Assembly (NCBI RefSeq): GCF_001424025.1
Contig: NZ_LMPZ01000006.1
Span: forward strand, 1-55,062
Source: Brevundimonas sp. Leaf363
GTDB lineage: Bacteria > Pseudomonadota > Alphaproteobacteria > Caulobacterales > Caulobacteraceae
DNA length: 55,062 nucleotides
Direction: 5' to 3'
Numbering within the stretch: position 1 is the first letter of the stretch; each line of letters opens with the position of its first letter. The notes under the pieces were generated by a model that ran no database searches, was not told where the DNA came from, and saw nothing but the letters and a program-made list of their open reading frames with translations. Both the position numbers and the translations under genes were made by a program. Below, in pieces: positions 18,064 to 25,479 of the stretch.

Positions 18064-19239
18064 ATGACCAGCGAGGAGACGGCGCCGGCGCCGCTGGCGA
18101 TCGGGCTGGTGCGCGGCGCGGCCGTGGCGGTGCGCCTGCATGGGTCGGCGGGACGGCCGCCGGTGCTGATCGCGCAGACGGCGGCGGGCGAGATCAGCCT
18201 GCCGTTGCTGGAGGTCCGGGGCGGGCATCTGCGGGCGCTGAGGGCGTTGGGAGATGCACTGTCGGCCCGGGCGCGGCGACGGCTGAAGCGGGCGCCGGAC
18301 CGGATCGACCAGGTCTTCGCCCTGCCCGGCGGCCTGATCAAGCGGCTGGAGGTGCAGCTGGACGACGGAACGCACGTCGATTGGGCGAGCACCGAAGGCG
18401 GGCTAGGCGATCTTCTGCCGACGGACGAAGAGACCTTCCGGGCGGCGCTGAGCTTCGGCAGTCGTCGCCACGCGGACCCCGAGACGGTGCGGTTCGTGAC
18501 CGGCCAGGTGCTGCGCGGACCGGGGGTGGCGCAGACGCCGGACGGCTATCAGGACGGCTATCTGATCAACGCCTTCGTCATCCACCTGTACAAGTCGATC
18601 GAGCTGGACCGGCACGATCCGCCGGAGTGGACGCAGGCCGTGTTCGAGCGGATGAACGCCGTGCTGGCCGCCATGCCGACCACCGGCGTGGGGGTGCGCA
18701 GCGACGTGGAGCAGCTGTTCGTCTCGATGCGGATGGCGCTGTGGCAGATGCACATGGGCCGCGGCGAGGTCGATGCGGCCCAGGCTCGGCTGGACGAGGT
18801 CGTGGCCTATCACGACCTGTCCATCGACCGGATCGTCAACTGCAACCGCAGCTACAACCTGGCCAAGTCGATGTTCATGGCGGGGCTGCTGGCCCTGGCC
18901 CGCGACGAGGCCGATCTGGCGGGCCGGCTGTTCGAAAACGCCGCCGACGTGTTCCGGCGCGGCGTGGCGGCCGTGCGTCCGCGCACGGGCAACCTGACCT
19001 GGTTCGCCGAGATGGCGGCCACGCATCAGGTCGCCATCCACGCCATGACGCTGCTGCGGCGCCTGATCGAGGGGGCGCCGATCGCGAAGGAGACGGTGCT
19101 GGAGATGGCGCCGGCGGCGGTGCGGGTCGAGGACGCGGCCTATCTGGAGCGGCTGAAGGCGTCGCTGGCCTCGGCCTGGGTCGAGCCAAGGGCGCAGGCC
19201 TTTACGCCCTATGCCGATCCGGAGCTGGAGACCGCCTAG
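18064..19239 (+). CDS. Conserved-looking protein of unknown function (391 residues)
   Basis: I do not recognise this protein. It has no signal peptide or membrane helix. Residues 1 to about 120 look beta-rich and basic (LIAQTAAGEISLPLLEVRGG, then ARARRRLKRAPDRIDQVFALPGG). From about 170 on it is helical and Ala/Leu-rich with repeat-like helical pairs (VDAAQARLDEVVAYHDLSI, SYNLAKSMFMAGLLALARDE, LAGRLFENAADVFRRG), reminiscent of tetratricopeptide-type scaffolds. The ATG at 18064 has a purine-rich GGGGGAGG about 10 bases upstream. It ends tail-to-tail with cpdR, the two stop codons sharing the bases CTAG. Base composition matches the neighbours, so recent transfer is not indicated. Confidence 0.8.
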   Translation: MTSEETAPAPLAIGLVRGAAVAVRLHGSAGRPPVLIAQTAAGEISLPLLEVRGGHLRALRALGDALSARARRRLKRAPDRIDQVFALPGGLIKRLEVQLDDGTHVDWASTEGGLGDLLPTDEETFRAALSFGSRRHADPETVRFVTGQVLRGPGVAQTPDGYQDGYLINAFVIHLYKSIELDRHDPPEWTQAVFERMNAVLAAMPTTGVGVRSDVEQLFVSMRMALWQMHMGRGEVDAAQARLDEVVAYHDLSIDRIVNCNRSYNLAKSMFMAGLLALARDEADLAGRLFENAADVFRRGVAAVRPRTGNLTWFAEMAATHQVAIHAMTLLRRLIEGAPIAKETVLEMAPAAVRVEDAAYLERLKASLASAWVEPRAQAFTPYADPELETA

Positions 19240-19592
19240 GCGGCGACCATCCGTTCCACTTCGTTGACCAGGTCCCGCAGGTGAACGGGCTTGGACAGGA
19301 CCTTGGCCTGGGGCGAGGCCTGGGCGGCGGACAGGGCGACGGCGGCGAAGCCGGTGATGAACATGATGCGCAGGCCCGGCTGGCGCGCGGCGGCGATGCG
19401 GGCCACCTCGATGCCGTCGGCGCCCGGCATGACGATGTCGGTCAGCAGCAGGTCGTAGGGGCCGTGCTCCAGGGCGTCGATGGCGTCGTCGCCGTTCTCG
19501 CAATCGACCACCTGATGGCCGGCGCGCTCCAGCGCACGGGTCAGGAAGCCGCGCAGCGATCCGTCGTCTTCCGCCAGCAGAATGCGCGCCAT
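19236..19592 (-). CDS. cpdR: CpdR-like single-domain response regulator (ClpXP adaptor in cell-cycle proteolysis)
   Basis: A 118-residue protein that is only a receiver domain: MARILLAEDD, phospho-acceptor D52 in YDLLLTDIVMPGADG, the Thr switch in MFITGFAAVAL and the Lys in KVLSKP. It ends HLRDLVNEVERMVAA. The LLLTDIVMPG, FITGFAAVAL and HLRDLVNEVE stretches closely match Caulobacter CpdR as I remember it. In Caulobacter the unphosphorylated protein localises ClpXP to the pole and primes substrate delivery, and the terminal Ala-Ala matters for its own turnover; both alanines are present here. I start at ATG 19592, since the 11 residues before it are not family-like. Confidence 0.9.
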   Translation of the reverse strand: MARILLAEDDGSLRGFLTRALERAGHQVVDCENGDDAIDALEHGPYDLLLTDIVMPGADGIEVARIAAARQPGLRIMFITGFAAVALSAAQASPQAKVLSKPVHLRDLVNEVERMVAA

Positions 19593-19708
19593 GTCCGAAA
19601 CCGTCCCCGTGAAGTCGAGCGTCACGCTAGGCCCGAAGCGGTAAACCGCCCATGAAAATCACCGGTCGCGCATTGGGGCCGGGCGCGCGGAGGACTAAGC
19701 GTCTGGGG

Positions 19709-20524
19709 ATGGATTCGTCGGCCACGCCCGTGTTCGAGATCGAGGCGGCGGCCACGCCCGGCCCGCTGGTCTTCGCCTCGCCCCACTCGGGCGACCGCTA
19801 TCCGGCCGACATGCGGCCACGCGCCGACTTGCCCGAGCGCAGTCTGCGAAGCGCCGAGGACGCCCTGGTCGACCGGCTGATCGCCACGGGGCCGTCGCAG
19901 GGCGCCGCCCTGATCCGGGCGCGGATCGGCCGGGGCTATGTCGATCTGAACCGCCCGCCGGACGCGCTGGACCCGCTGCTGATCGAGGGCGTGGAGGGGA
20001 CGACCTGTCCCAAGACTCGGGCCGGGTATGGCGTGGTGGCGCGGCTGACCGGCGATGGACAGGCCTTCTACGACCGGCGGCTGACGATGCAGGAGGTCGA
20101 GGCCCGGCTGGCGTTCGCCCATGCGCCGTATCACGCGGCGCTGGCGCGGCTGATGCAGTCGGCGCGCGAGCGGCACGGCCGGGCGGTGCTGGTGGACTGG
20201 CACTCCATGCCCGGCGCAGCGGGGCCGGACGTGGTTCTGGGCGACCGGCATGGATCGTCGTGCGGCGCACGGCTGACCCGGCGGGTGCGGACCCTGTTCG
20301 AGCAGTGCGGGTGGAGCGTCGCGCTGAACCACCCCTATGCCGGCGGGTGGTGCACAGAGGCCTGGGGCCGTCCTGACGAGGGGTATGAGGCGATCCAGAT
20401 CGAGATCCGGCGCGGCCTCTATCTCGATCCGGTCGCCGGCGGGCCGGGCCATGGCTATGAGCGGCGGCGCAAGGACGTGGCGCGCGTCATCGCCGGGCTG
20501 TGCGCCGAGCGATGGGACCGCTAA
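19709..20524 (+). CDS. N-formylglutamate amidohydrolase family protein
   Basis: A 271-residue zinc amidohydrolase-type protein. The family segments are FASPHSGDRYP near the N-terminus, LIRARIGRGYVDLNRP, a CPKTRAGYGVV stretch, LVDWHSMPG with a metal-ligand His, LNHPYAGGW and IQIEIRRGLYLD. In histidine degradation such enzymes release glutamate from N-formylglutamate, but no hut gene is nearby, so the substrate is open. ATG 19709 is chosen because it directly precedes the conserved region. An ATG at 19652 is in frame, but the intervening residues are basic and unlike the family. A GGAGG at 19689-19693 lies rather far upstream. Confidence 0.87.
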   Translation: MDSSATPVFEIEAAATPGPLVFASPHSGDRYPADMRPRADLPERSLRSAEDALVDRLIATGPSQGAALIRARIGRGYVDLNRPPDALDPLLIEGVEGTTCPKTRAGYGVVARLTGDGQAFYDRRLTMQEVEARLAFAHAPYHAALARLMQSARERHGRAVLVDWHSMPGAAGPDVVLGDRHGSSCGARLTRRVRTLFEQCGWSVALNHPYAGGWCTEAWGRPDEGYEAIQIEIRRGLYLDPVAGGPGHGYERRRKDVARVIAGLCAERWDR

Positions 20525-20531
20525 CGCCAAG

Positions 20532-20610
20532 AAAAAAGCCGCGCCCGAGGGCGCGGCATAAAGTCTATAGGGAGGAAACGCCCAGGAAGGGCAAGACGCC
20601 CGGAGGCGTC
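20532..20610 (-). ncRNA. Candidate small RNA, about 79 nt, three hairpins, anti-Shine-Dalgarno motifs
   Basis: Read on the minus strand. The 5' hairpin GACGCC-TCCG-GGCGTC (20610 down to 20595) has a UNCG-type loop. A second hairpin is GCCC-TTCCT-GGGC (20592-20580), followed by an open stretch with TTTCCTCCC (20578-20570). Last is a terminator stem GCCGCGCC-CTCG-GGCGCGGC (20557-20538) followed directly by six T residues (20537-20532). A good promoter ends 7 bases before the first hairpin. There is no open reading frame of note. Repeated CCTCC/TTCCT pyrimidine motifs could pair with ribosome-binding sites. It is not the 3' tail of DUF599 alone, because its own promoter lies between. No matching Rfam family comes to mind. 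Confidence 0.62.
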
Positions 20611-20616
20611 ACAGGC

Positions 20617-20645
20617 ATAGTTAGGTTGCAGCGCACAAACGTCAA
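20617..20645 (-). promoter_or_regulatory. Putative promoter of the small RNA
   Basis: On the minus strand TTGACG (complement of 20640-20645) and TAACTA (complement of 20618-20623) are 16 bases apart; AACTAT shifted by one gives 17. The predicted first transcribed base is about 20610, the exact start of the first hairpin. The -35 is a consensus-strength match. Confidence 0.55.
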
Positions 20646-20686
20646 GCGGTTATTTCGCAAGTGCGTTCACGCAAGGTTACGCTTGA
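20642..20686. repeat. Nested dyad symmetry overlapping the small-RNA -35 box
   Basis: Outer arms TCAAGCG (20642-20648) and CGCTTGA (20680-20686) are perfect reverse complements. Inside them TGCGT-TC-ACGCA (20662-20673) is a second dyad. It starts immediately after the DUF599 stop codon. It may be an operator, since the outer left arm covers the -35 hexamer, or the end structure of the DUF599 transcript. Confidence 0.4.
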
Positions 20687-21376
20687 TCACATATCGTCGT
20701 CGAGCAGGCCCCGCGCATCGCGGATCGCCTTGGCCGCCGGCGAACCCTGCTGTCGCCAGACCAGCAGGCTGAACGCCCAGATGACCCCGCCCGCCAGCCA
20801 GAGCGGGCCGAACAGCCAGGTCGCCGCCGCCAGCGCGAAGTAATAGCCCCGCACGCCCTGGCTGAAGGACGCCAACGCCGGGTTCAGCAGGCGCGCCGTC
20901 GCCTGCCCGAATGCGATGCGGTCACGCTTTCCCTCGATCTCGGGCGCCGCGCCGATGAGGGCGACGGTGTAGTTCATCTGGCGGATCGACCAGATGAAAT
21001 CCATCAACCCGCGCGCCAGGCAGACCAGGACGAGGGCGAGCTTGGCTTCGAGCAGCGGGATCGACACGGACTCGGCGCCGACGGCGGCAAAGCCGCGCAG
21101 CGCGCTCTCGCCGCCGAACAGGATGCCCGCCACGGCCGCGATCAGCAGCAGGTTGGTCGAGGCGAAGAATGAGGCCGAGTTGATGGTGTGGCCCATCAGC
21201 TGGCTGTCCAGCAGCCGCACCTCGCGGCCCGTCATCGCCGCCATCCAGGCGTGGCGGATGTGGACCATGTCGGCGTTCAGCGTGCCCCAGCGTCGGCCGA
21301 CCGCCTCCATCGCCGGCCCATAACCGAGCCAGCAGAGGATGAAGAGCGTTGCGGCGAACCAGTCGAGCGAAGTCAT
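20687..21376 (-). CDS. DUF599 family integral membrane protein
   Basis: A 229-residue inner-membrane protein with about four hydrophobic helices (near 5-22, 70-90, 110-130 and 185-210). I recognise the DUF599 pattern from WFAATLFILCWLGYGPAM at the N-terminus, MTGREVRLLDSQLMG, SASFFASTNLLLIAAVAG and LARGLMDFIWSIRQMNYTV. The molecular function of the family is unknown to me. The ATG at 21376 is the natural start, just before the first helix. Divergent from ppa with a 111-base gap. Confidence 0.85.
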   Translation of the reverse strand: MTSLDWFAATLFILCWLGYGPAMEAVGRRWGTLNADMVHIRHAWMAAMTGREVRLLDSQLMGHTINSASFFASTNLLLIAAVAGILFGGESALRGFAAVGAESVSIPLLEAKLALVLVCLARGLMDFIWSIRQMNYTVALIGAAPEIEGKRDRIAFGQATARLLNPALASFSQGVRGYYFALAAATWLFGPLWLAGGVIWAFSLLVWRQQGSPAAKAIRDARGLLDDDM

Positions 21377-21487
21377 TGCGCGCTTACCTTAGCGGCTCGC
21401 CCGCCAGGCGGCCACGCTTGCCGTCGCTACCGTCAAAGTCTATCAACGCCGCCTTCCTATTTCGCAGTTGCACAATCCGAGCCCATC

Positions 21488-22045
21488 ATGAACCTCGACG
21501 CCATTCCCGCCGGCCCCAACCCGCCGTGGGACCTGAACGTGGTGATCGAGATTCCCCAAGGCGGGCTGCCGGTCAAATACGAGATGGACAAGGCCTCGGG
21601 CGCCCTGTTCGTCGACCGTTTCCTGCATACGGCGATGTACTATCCGGGCAACTACGGCTTCATCCCGCACACGCTGTCGGACGACGGCGACCCCTGCGAC
21701 GTGATCGTGCTGAACCCGACGCCGGTGGTGCCGGGCTGCATCATCCGCTCGCGCCCGATCGGCGTGCTGAAGATGGTCGACGAGGCCGGCGGCGACGAGA
21801 AGATCCTGGCCGTGCCGGTCGACAAGCTGAACCCCTACTACACCGACATCGCCAGCTATCGGCAGCTGCCGGCGATCCTGGTCGAGCAGATCGAGCACTT
21901 CTTCACCCGCTACAAGGATCTGGAGAAGGGCAAGTCGGTCACGGTCAAGGGCTGGGGTGACGCCGGCGAGGCCGCCGAACTGATCGCCCTGGGCATCAAG
22001 GCCCATCAGGACAAGCTGAAGTCCAAGGCGGCCAACGCCGCCTGA
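21488..22045 (+). CDS. ppa: Inorganic pyrophosphatase (family I)
   Basis: Hydrolyses pyrophosphate to two phosphates in the cytoplasm, pulling nucleotide-sugar, nucleic acid and lipid synthesis forward. The 185-residue protein has the family I elements: VVIEIPQGGLPVKYEMDK, the YPGNYGFIPHTLSDDGDPCDVIVL segment with the D-x-D-P-x-D metal site, and a MVDEAGGDEKILAVP segment. A C-terminal YKDLEKGKSVTVKGW is also usual. ATG 21488 gives the canonical MNLDAIPAG start; the open frame further upstream is antisense to DUF599 and not coding. It converges with the GT2 gene after 16 bases. Confidence 0.96.
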   Translation: MNLDAIPAGPNPPWDLNVVIEIPQGGLPVKYEMDKASGALFVDRFLHTAMYYPGNYGFIPHTLSDDGDPCDVIVLNPTPVVPGCIIRSRPIGVLKMVDEAGGDEKILAVPVDKLNPYYTDIASYRQLPAILVEQIEHFFTRYKDLEKGKSVTVKGWGDAGEAAELIALGIKAHQDKLKSKAANAA

Positions 22046-22061
22046 CCCGGGGCCTTTCGGC

Positions 22062-22805
22062 CTAGACCTCGCTGACCGGACCCGGCTGACGCAGCCGGGT
22101 CTTCAGCCACATCACGCCCAGCAGATCCGACACCGAGGCCTTCAGCCGGCCCAGGTTGGTGTATTTCGACACCCCGCTGTCGCGGCCGCGGTGGCTGACG
22201 TCCAGATAGAGGTTGCGATAGCCCTCGCGGATCGTCAGCGCCGGCAGGTAGCGGTGGATGTGATCGAAGTAGGGCAGCGCCAGAAACACGTCGCGCCGGA
22301 ACGCCTTCAGGCCGCAGCCGGTGTCGTCCGCGTCGTCGTTCAGCAGCCGCCTGCGGATGCGATTGGCCCACAGGGAGGCCTGGCGCTTTGCGCCCGTGTC
22401 CTGACGCTTGACCCGCCGCCCACCGACCAGCGCCACATCGTCCGGCGCCGCGATCAGGGCGTCGGCGAGACGAGGCGCGTCCGCGGGCGGATTCTGACCA
22501 TCGCCGTCCAGCGTCACCACGATCGGCGCCCGTGCGGCGCGCACGCCGGTGCGCACCGCGCGGCTCTGCCCCGCATTCTTCGTGTGGGCCAGCACTCGCA
22601 GCGTCGGCAGCTCGGCCTTCAGCGCCTGCAGTTCCGCCAGGGTCGCATCCTTGCTGGCGTCATCGATGAAGATCATCTCGTAGGACCGGCCCGCAAAGGC
22701 CTCGGCGATCTCGCGCGCCAACGCCGGGGCGGCGCCCGCCTCGTCATGCACGGGCACGACGACGGAGATGTCGGGAAGGGCGGAAGATGCAGGACGTCGG
22801 GCCAT
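22062..22805 (-). CDS. Family 2 glycosyltransferase (dolichyl/undecaprenyl-phosphate sugar synthase type)
   Basis: A 247-residue GT-A fold transferase that likely puts a sugar on undecaprenyl phosphate at the inner face of the membrane. It has ISVVVPVHDEAGAAPALAR, FIDDASKDATL, the metal-binding LDGDGQNPP and GCGLKAFRRDVFLALPYF. The C-terminal GVSKYTNLGRLKASVSDLLG and VMWLKTR match the DPM1-like subgroup without long C-terminal membrane helices. ATG 22805 is preferred over an in-frame start at 22856 because it leaves a short basic lead before the conserved domain. It is divergent from the ArnT-like gene, a frequent functional pairing (donor maker plus membrane transferase). Confidence 0.88.
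   Translation of the reverse strand: MARRPASSALPDISVVVPVHDEAGAAPALAREIAEAFAGRSYEMIFIDDASKDATLAELQALKAELPTLRVLAHTKNAGQSRAVRTGVRAARAPIVVTLDGDGQNPPADAPRLADALIAAPDDVALVGGRRVKRQDTGAKRQASLWANRIRRRLLNDDADDTGCGLKAFRRDVFLALPYFDHIHRYLPALTIREGYRNLYLDVSHRGRDSGVSKYTNLGRLKASVSDLLGVMWLKTRLRQPGPVSEV
22079..22101 (+). terminator. Possible ppa terminator hairpin inside the GT2 gene end
   Basis: A perfect 10-bp stem, 22079-22088 with 22092-22101 and loop ACG, lies 33 bases after the ppa stop. It is inside the last codons of the converging GT2 gene. Only a weak TTC follows, so termination is uncertain. Confidence 0.35.
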
Positions 22806-22882
22806 GCGAGGCTTCCTAGCGGCAAAAGGTTCGCGAGGGGAGACGGCTGACGACACGCTGGGGCGCGTGGTACGACGGGCGG

Positions 22883-24568
22883 ATGACGCGCCTCGATATC
22901 AAGTCCTGGGACTTCGACCAATGGATCGCCGGCTGGCGCGGCCCCGCGCTGGCCGCCCTGGTCGCCCTGGTCGCGGGCCTGCCCAGCCTGATGCTGCTGC
23001 CGCCCCTGGACCGCGACGAGAGCCGGTTCGCCGAGGCCACGGCCCAGATGCTGGAGAGCCGCGACTTCGTGGACATCCGCTTCCAGGAGGAGCCGCGCTA
23101 CAAGAAGCCGGTCGGGATCTACTGGATGCAGGCTGCTGCCGTGGCCGTGACATCCAACGCGGCCGAACGCGACATCCGACCCTATCGACTGCCCAGCCTG
23201 TTCGGCGCGATGATCGCGGCGGCGGCCGTGGTCTGGGCCGGCGCCGCCCTGTTCGGACGCCGCGCGGGCTTCCTGGCCGGCGCCATCCTGGGCGCGACCT
23301 TCCTGCTGTCGTCCGAGGCCGGGATCGCCAAGACCGATGCGATGCTGTGCGCCTCCGTCACCCTGGCGATGGCCGCCCTCTCTCGGATCTACATGGCCTG
23401 CCGGGCGGGCGAGGCGCCGGATCGACGACACAAGTTCCTGTTCTGGCTGGGCCTGGGCGTCTCCATCCTGGTGAAGGGGCCGATCGGCCTGCTGGTCGTC
23501 GGACTGGCCGTCATCGCCCTGACCGTCTGGGATCGCGACGCCCGCTGGCTGAAGAAGCTGGGCTGGGGCTGGGGGCTGCCGCTGACGCTGCTGATCGTCG
23601 GACCGTGGGCCATCGCCATCACCATCGCCACGGACGGCGACTTCTGGCGCGAGGCGGTCGGCCACGACCTGGGCGGCAAGATCACGGGCGCGCAGGAAAG
23701 CCACGGCGGCCTGCCGGGCATGTATGTGCTGCTGTCGCCGCTGCTGCTGTTTCCCGTCACCCTGCTGCTGCCCGCCGCCGTGTCGACGGCCTGGTCGCGT
23801 CGCAACGACCCGGCGGTGCGCTTCGCGGTCTGCTGGCTGGTCCCCGGCTGGCTGATGTTCGAGCTGGCCCCGACCAAGCTGTGGCACTACACCCTGCCCA
23901 CGTTCGGCGCGATCGCCCTGCTGGCGGCGGCCGCGCTGGCGCAGCCCATCGGCAGGCTGTCGCGCGTGATCGGCGCGGGCCTGGGGCTGTTCGCGGCCGT
24001 GGTCATCAGCGCCATCGCCATCTACGGCCTGACCGAGTTCGGCTCTTCCACCGCACAGACCTGGGCGGCGATGACGGTGGTCTTGGCCCTGGCGGCCGGA
24101 GCGATCGGCGGCTTCCTGCTGCTCAACAAGGCGCCCCTCGGAGCCGTCGCATACGCTTTGGGGCTGGGCGTCCTGGCCCACGCCTGCCTGGCCGGCGAGA
24201 TCCGCCAGTTGCGGCCATTGTCGATCGCGCCCCGACTTGAACGCGCCTTGCAGGACGCCGGCATCGACCCGCGTCAGGGCCGCGTCGCCGGACCGGTCGC
24301 CATCACCACCTTTCATGAGCCCAGCTTCGTCTTCCTGCAGGGCCGCGACACCCAGCTGACGGACGCCGAGGGGGCCGCGCGGGCCCTGTCGGAAGGCCGC
24401 CCCGCCATCGTGGAGGCTCGCGACGCCGACGCCTTCCGACATGCCGCCGCGCGCTGGGGCGTGGCCGGGCGCGCGACCGGCGTGGTGACGGGCCATAACT
24501 ATTCTAGCGGCGACGACGTCAGCCTGACGGTCTACGCCCCTCCGTCGCCGGTGCGAGCGGCGCGATGA
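22883..24568 (+). CDS. ArnT/PMT-like membrane glycosyltransferase
   Basis: A 561-residue polytopic membrane protein of the dolichyl-phosphate-mannose mannosyltransferase/ArnT group (GT83-like). The first periplasmic loop after helix one has PLDRDESRFAEATAQML with the catalytic Asp-Glu pair, then EEPRYKKPVGIYWMQ, both diagnostic. About ten to twelve hydrophobic segments follow up to residue 450, with a soluble periplasmic C-terminal part (to 561). It moves a sugar from a polyprenyl phosphate donor to an envelope acceptor such as lipid A; the sugar is not deducible. It overlaps the HMG-CoA lyase gene by 4 bases and is divergent from the GT2 gene that may make its donor. Confidence 0.9.
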   Translation: MTRLDIKSWDFDQWIAGWRGPALAALVALVAGLPSLMLLPPLDRDESRFAEATAQMLESRDFVDIRFQEEPRYKKPVGIYWMQAAAVAVTSNAAERDIRPYRLPSLFGAMIAAAAVVWAGAALFGRRAGFLAGAILGATFLLSSEAGIAKTDAMLCASVTLAMAALSRIYMACRAGEAPDRRHKFLFWLGLGVSILVKGPIGLLVVGLAVIALTVWDRDARWLKKLGWGWGLPLTLLIVGPWAIAITIATDGDFWREAVGHDLGGKITGAQESHGGLPGMYVLLSPLLLFPVTLLLPAAVSTAWSRRNDPAVRFAVCWLVPGWLMFELAPTKLWHYTLPTFGAIALLAAAALAQPIGRLSRVIGAGLGLFAAVVISAIAIYGLTEFGSSTAQTWAAMTVVLALAAGAIGGFLLLNKAPLGAVAYALGLGVLAHACLAGEIRQLRPLSIAPRLERALQDAGIDPRQGRVAGPVAITTFHEPSFVFLQGRDTQLTDAEGAARALSEGRPAIVEARDADAFRHAAARWGVAGRATGVVTGHNYSSGDDVSLTVYAPPSPVRAAR

Positions 24569-25479
24569 GCCGCTTCATCCAGATCGTCGAGGTCGGCCCG
24601 CGCGACGGCCTGCAGAACGAGAAGGCCGTGCTAGACCCCGCCATCCGGGCCGCGTTCACGCGGCGGCTGGAGGCCGCCGGCGCGCGCCGCATCGAGGCCG
24701 CCAGCTTCGTCCACCCCAAGTACGTGCCCCAGATGGCCGGCGCAGAGGATGTCATGGCCGCCCTGCCGGCCGAGGCAGGTCGCAGCCGCATCGGCCTGGT
24801 GCTGAACGCGCGTGGCTATGACCGCGCCGCGGCCACGGCCGTGGACGAGATCAACGTCTCGGTCTCCGCCACGGACGGTTTCGGCCTGAAGAACCAGGGT
24901 CTGTCGGTGAAGGACCAGCAGGTCATGCTGGAAGAGATCGTCGCCCGCCGCCACAACGCCGAGCCGGGCGGCGCCGCGCCGTCGCTGTCGGTGACGATCT
25001 CCTGCGTCTGGGGCTGCCCCTTCGACGGGGAGGTGTCGGTCGATCAGGTCGCCGAGCGCGTCGCCGCCATCGCCGCCCTGGGCTTCGACGAGATCGCCCT
25101 GGCCGACACCATCGGCGCGGGCGATCCCTGGGCCGTCACCAAGAAGGTCGAAGCCGCCCGCAAGGCCGCGCCGGACGCGGTCCTGCGTCTGCATTTCCAC
25201 GACACCCGCAACACCGGCCTGGCCAACGCCTACGCCGGGGTCGAGGCGGGGGTGGACATCCTGGACGCCAGCTGCGGCGGCATCGGCGGCTGCCCCTTCG
25301 CGCCCGGCGCCACCGGCAACATCGCGACCGAGGACCTGGTCTACATGCTGGAGCGGGCCGGGTTCGAAACCGGCTACGATCTCGGCGCCCTGATCGACAC
25401 CGCCGGATGGATCGGCGAGCAGCTCGGCATCCGCCCGCCCTCTCGCCTCAGCCGCGCCGGGCCGTTTCCGAAGGCCTAG
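24565..25479 (+). CDS. mvaB: Hydroxymethylglutaryl-CoA lyase
   Basis: Cleaves HMG-CoA to acetoacetate and acetyl-CoA, the final step of leucine breakdown. The 304-residue TIM-barrel protein shows IVEVGPRDGLQNEK at the N-terminus with the catalytic Arg-Asp, EAASFVHPKYVPQMA, HFHDTRNTGLANAYAG with metal-ligand His residues and the signature SCGGIGGCPFAPGATGN containing the catalytic Cys. No other leucine-degradation gene is nearby; its overlap with a glycosyltransferase gene looks like chance operon packing. It ends tail-to-tail with the DUF4832 gene, the stops sharing CTAG. Confidence 0.95.
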   Translation: MSRFIQIVEVGPRDGLQNEKAVLDPAIRAAFTRRLEAAGARRIEAASFVHPKYVPQMAGAEDVMAALPAEAGRSRIGLVLNARGYDRAAATAVDEINVSVSATDGFGLKNQGLSVKDQQVMLEEIVARRHNAEPGGAAPSLSVTISCVWGCPFDGEVSVDQVAERVAAIAALGFDEIALADTIGAGDPWAVTKKVEAARKAAPDAVLRLHFHDTRNTGLANAYAGVEAGVDILDASCGGIGGCPFAPGATGNIATEDLVYMLERAGFETGYDLGALIDTAGWIGEQLGIRPPSRLSRAGPFPKA

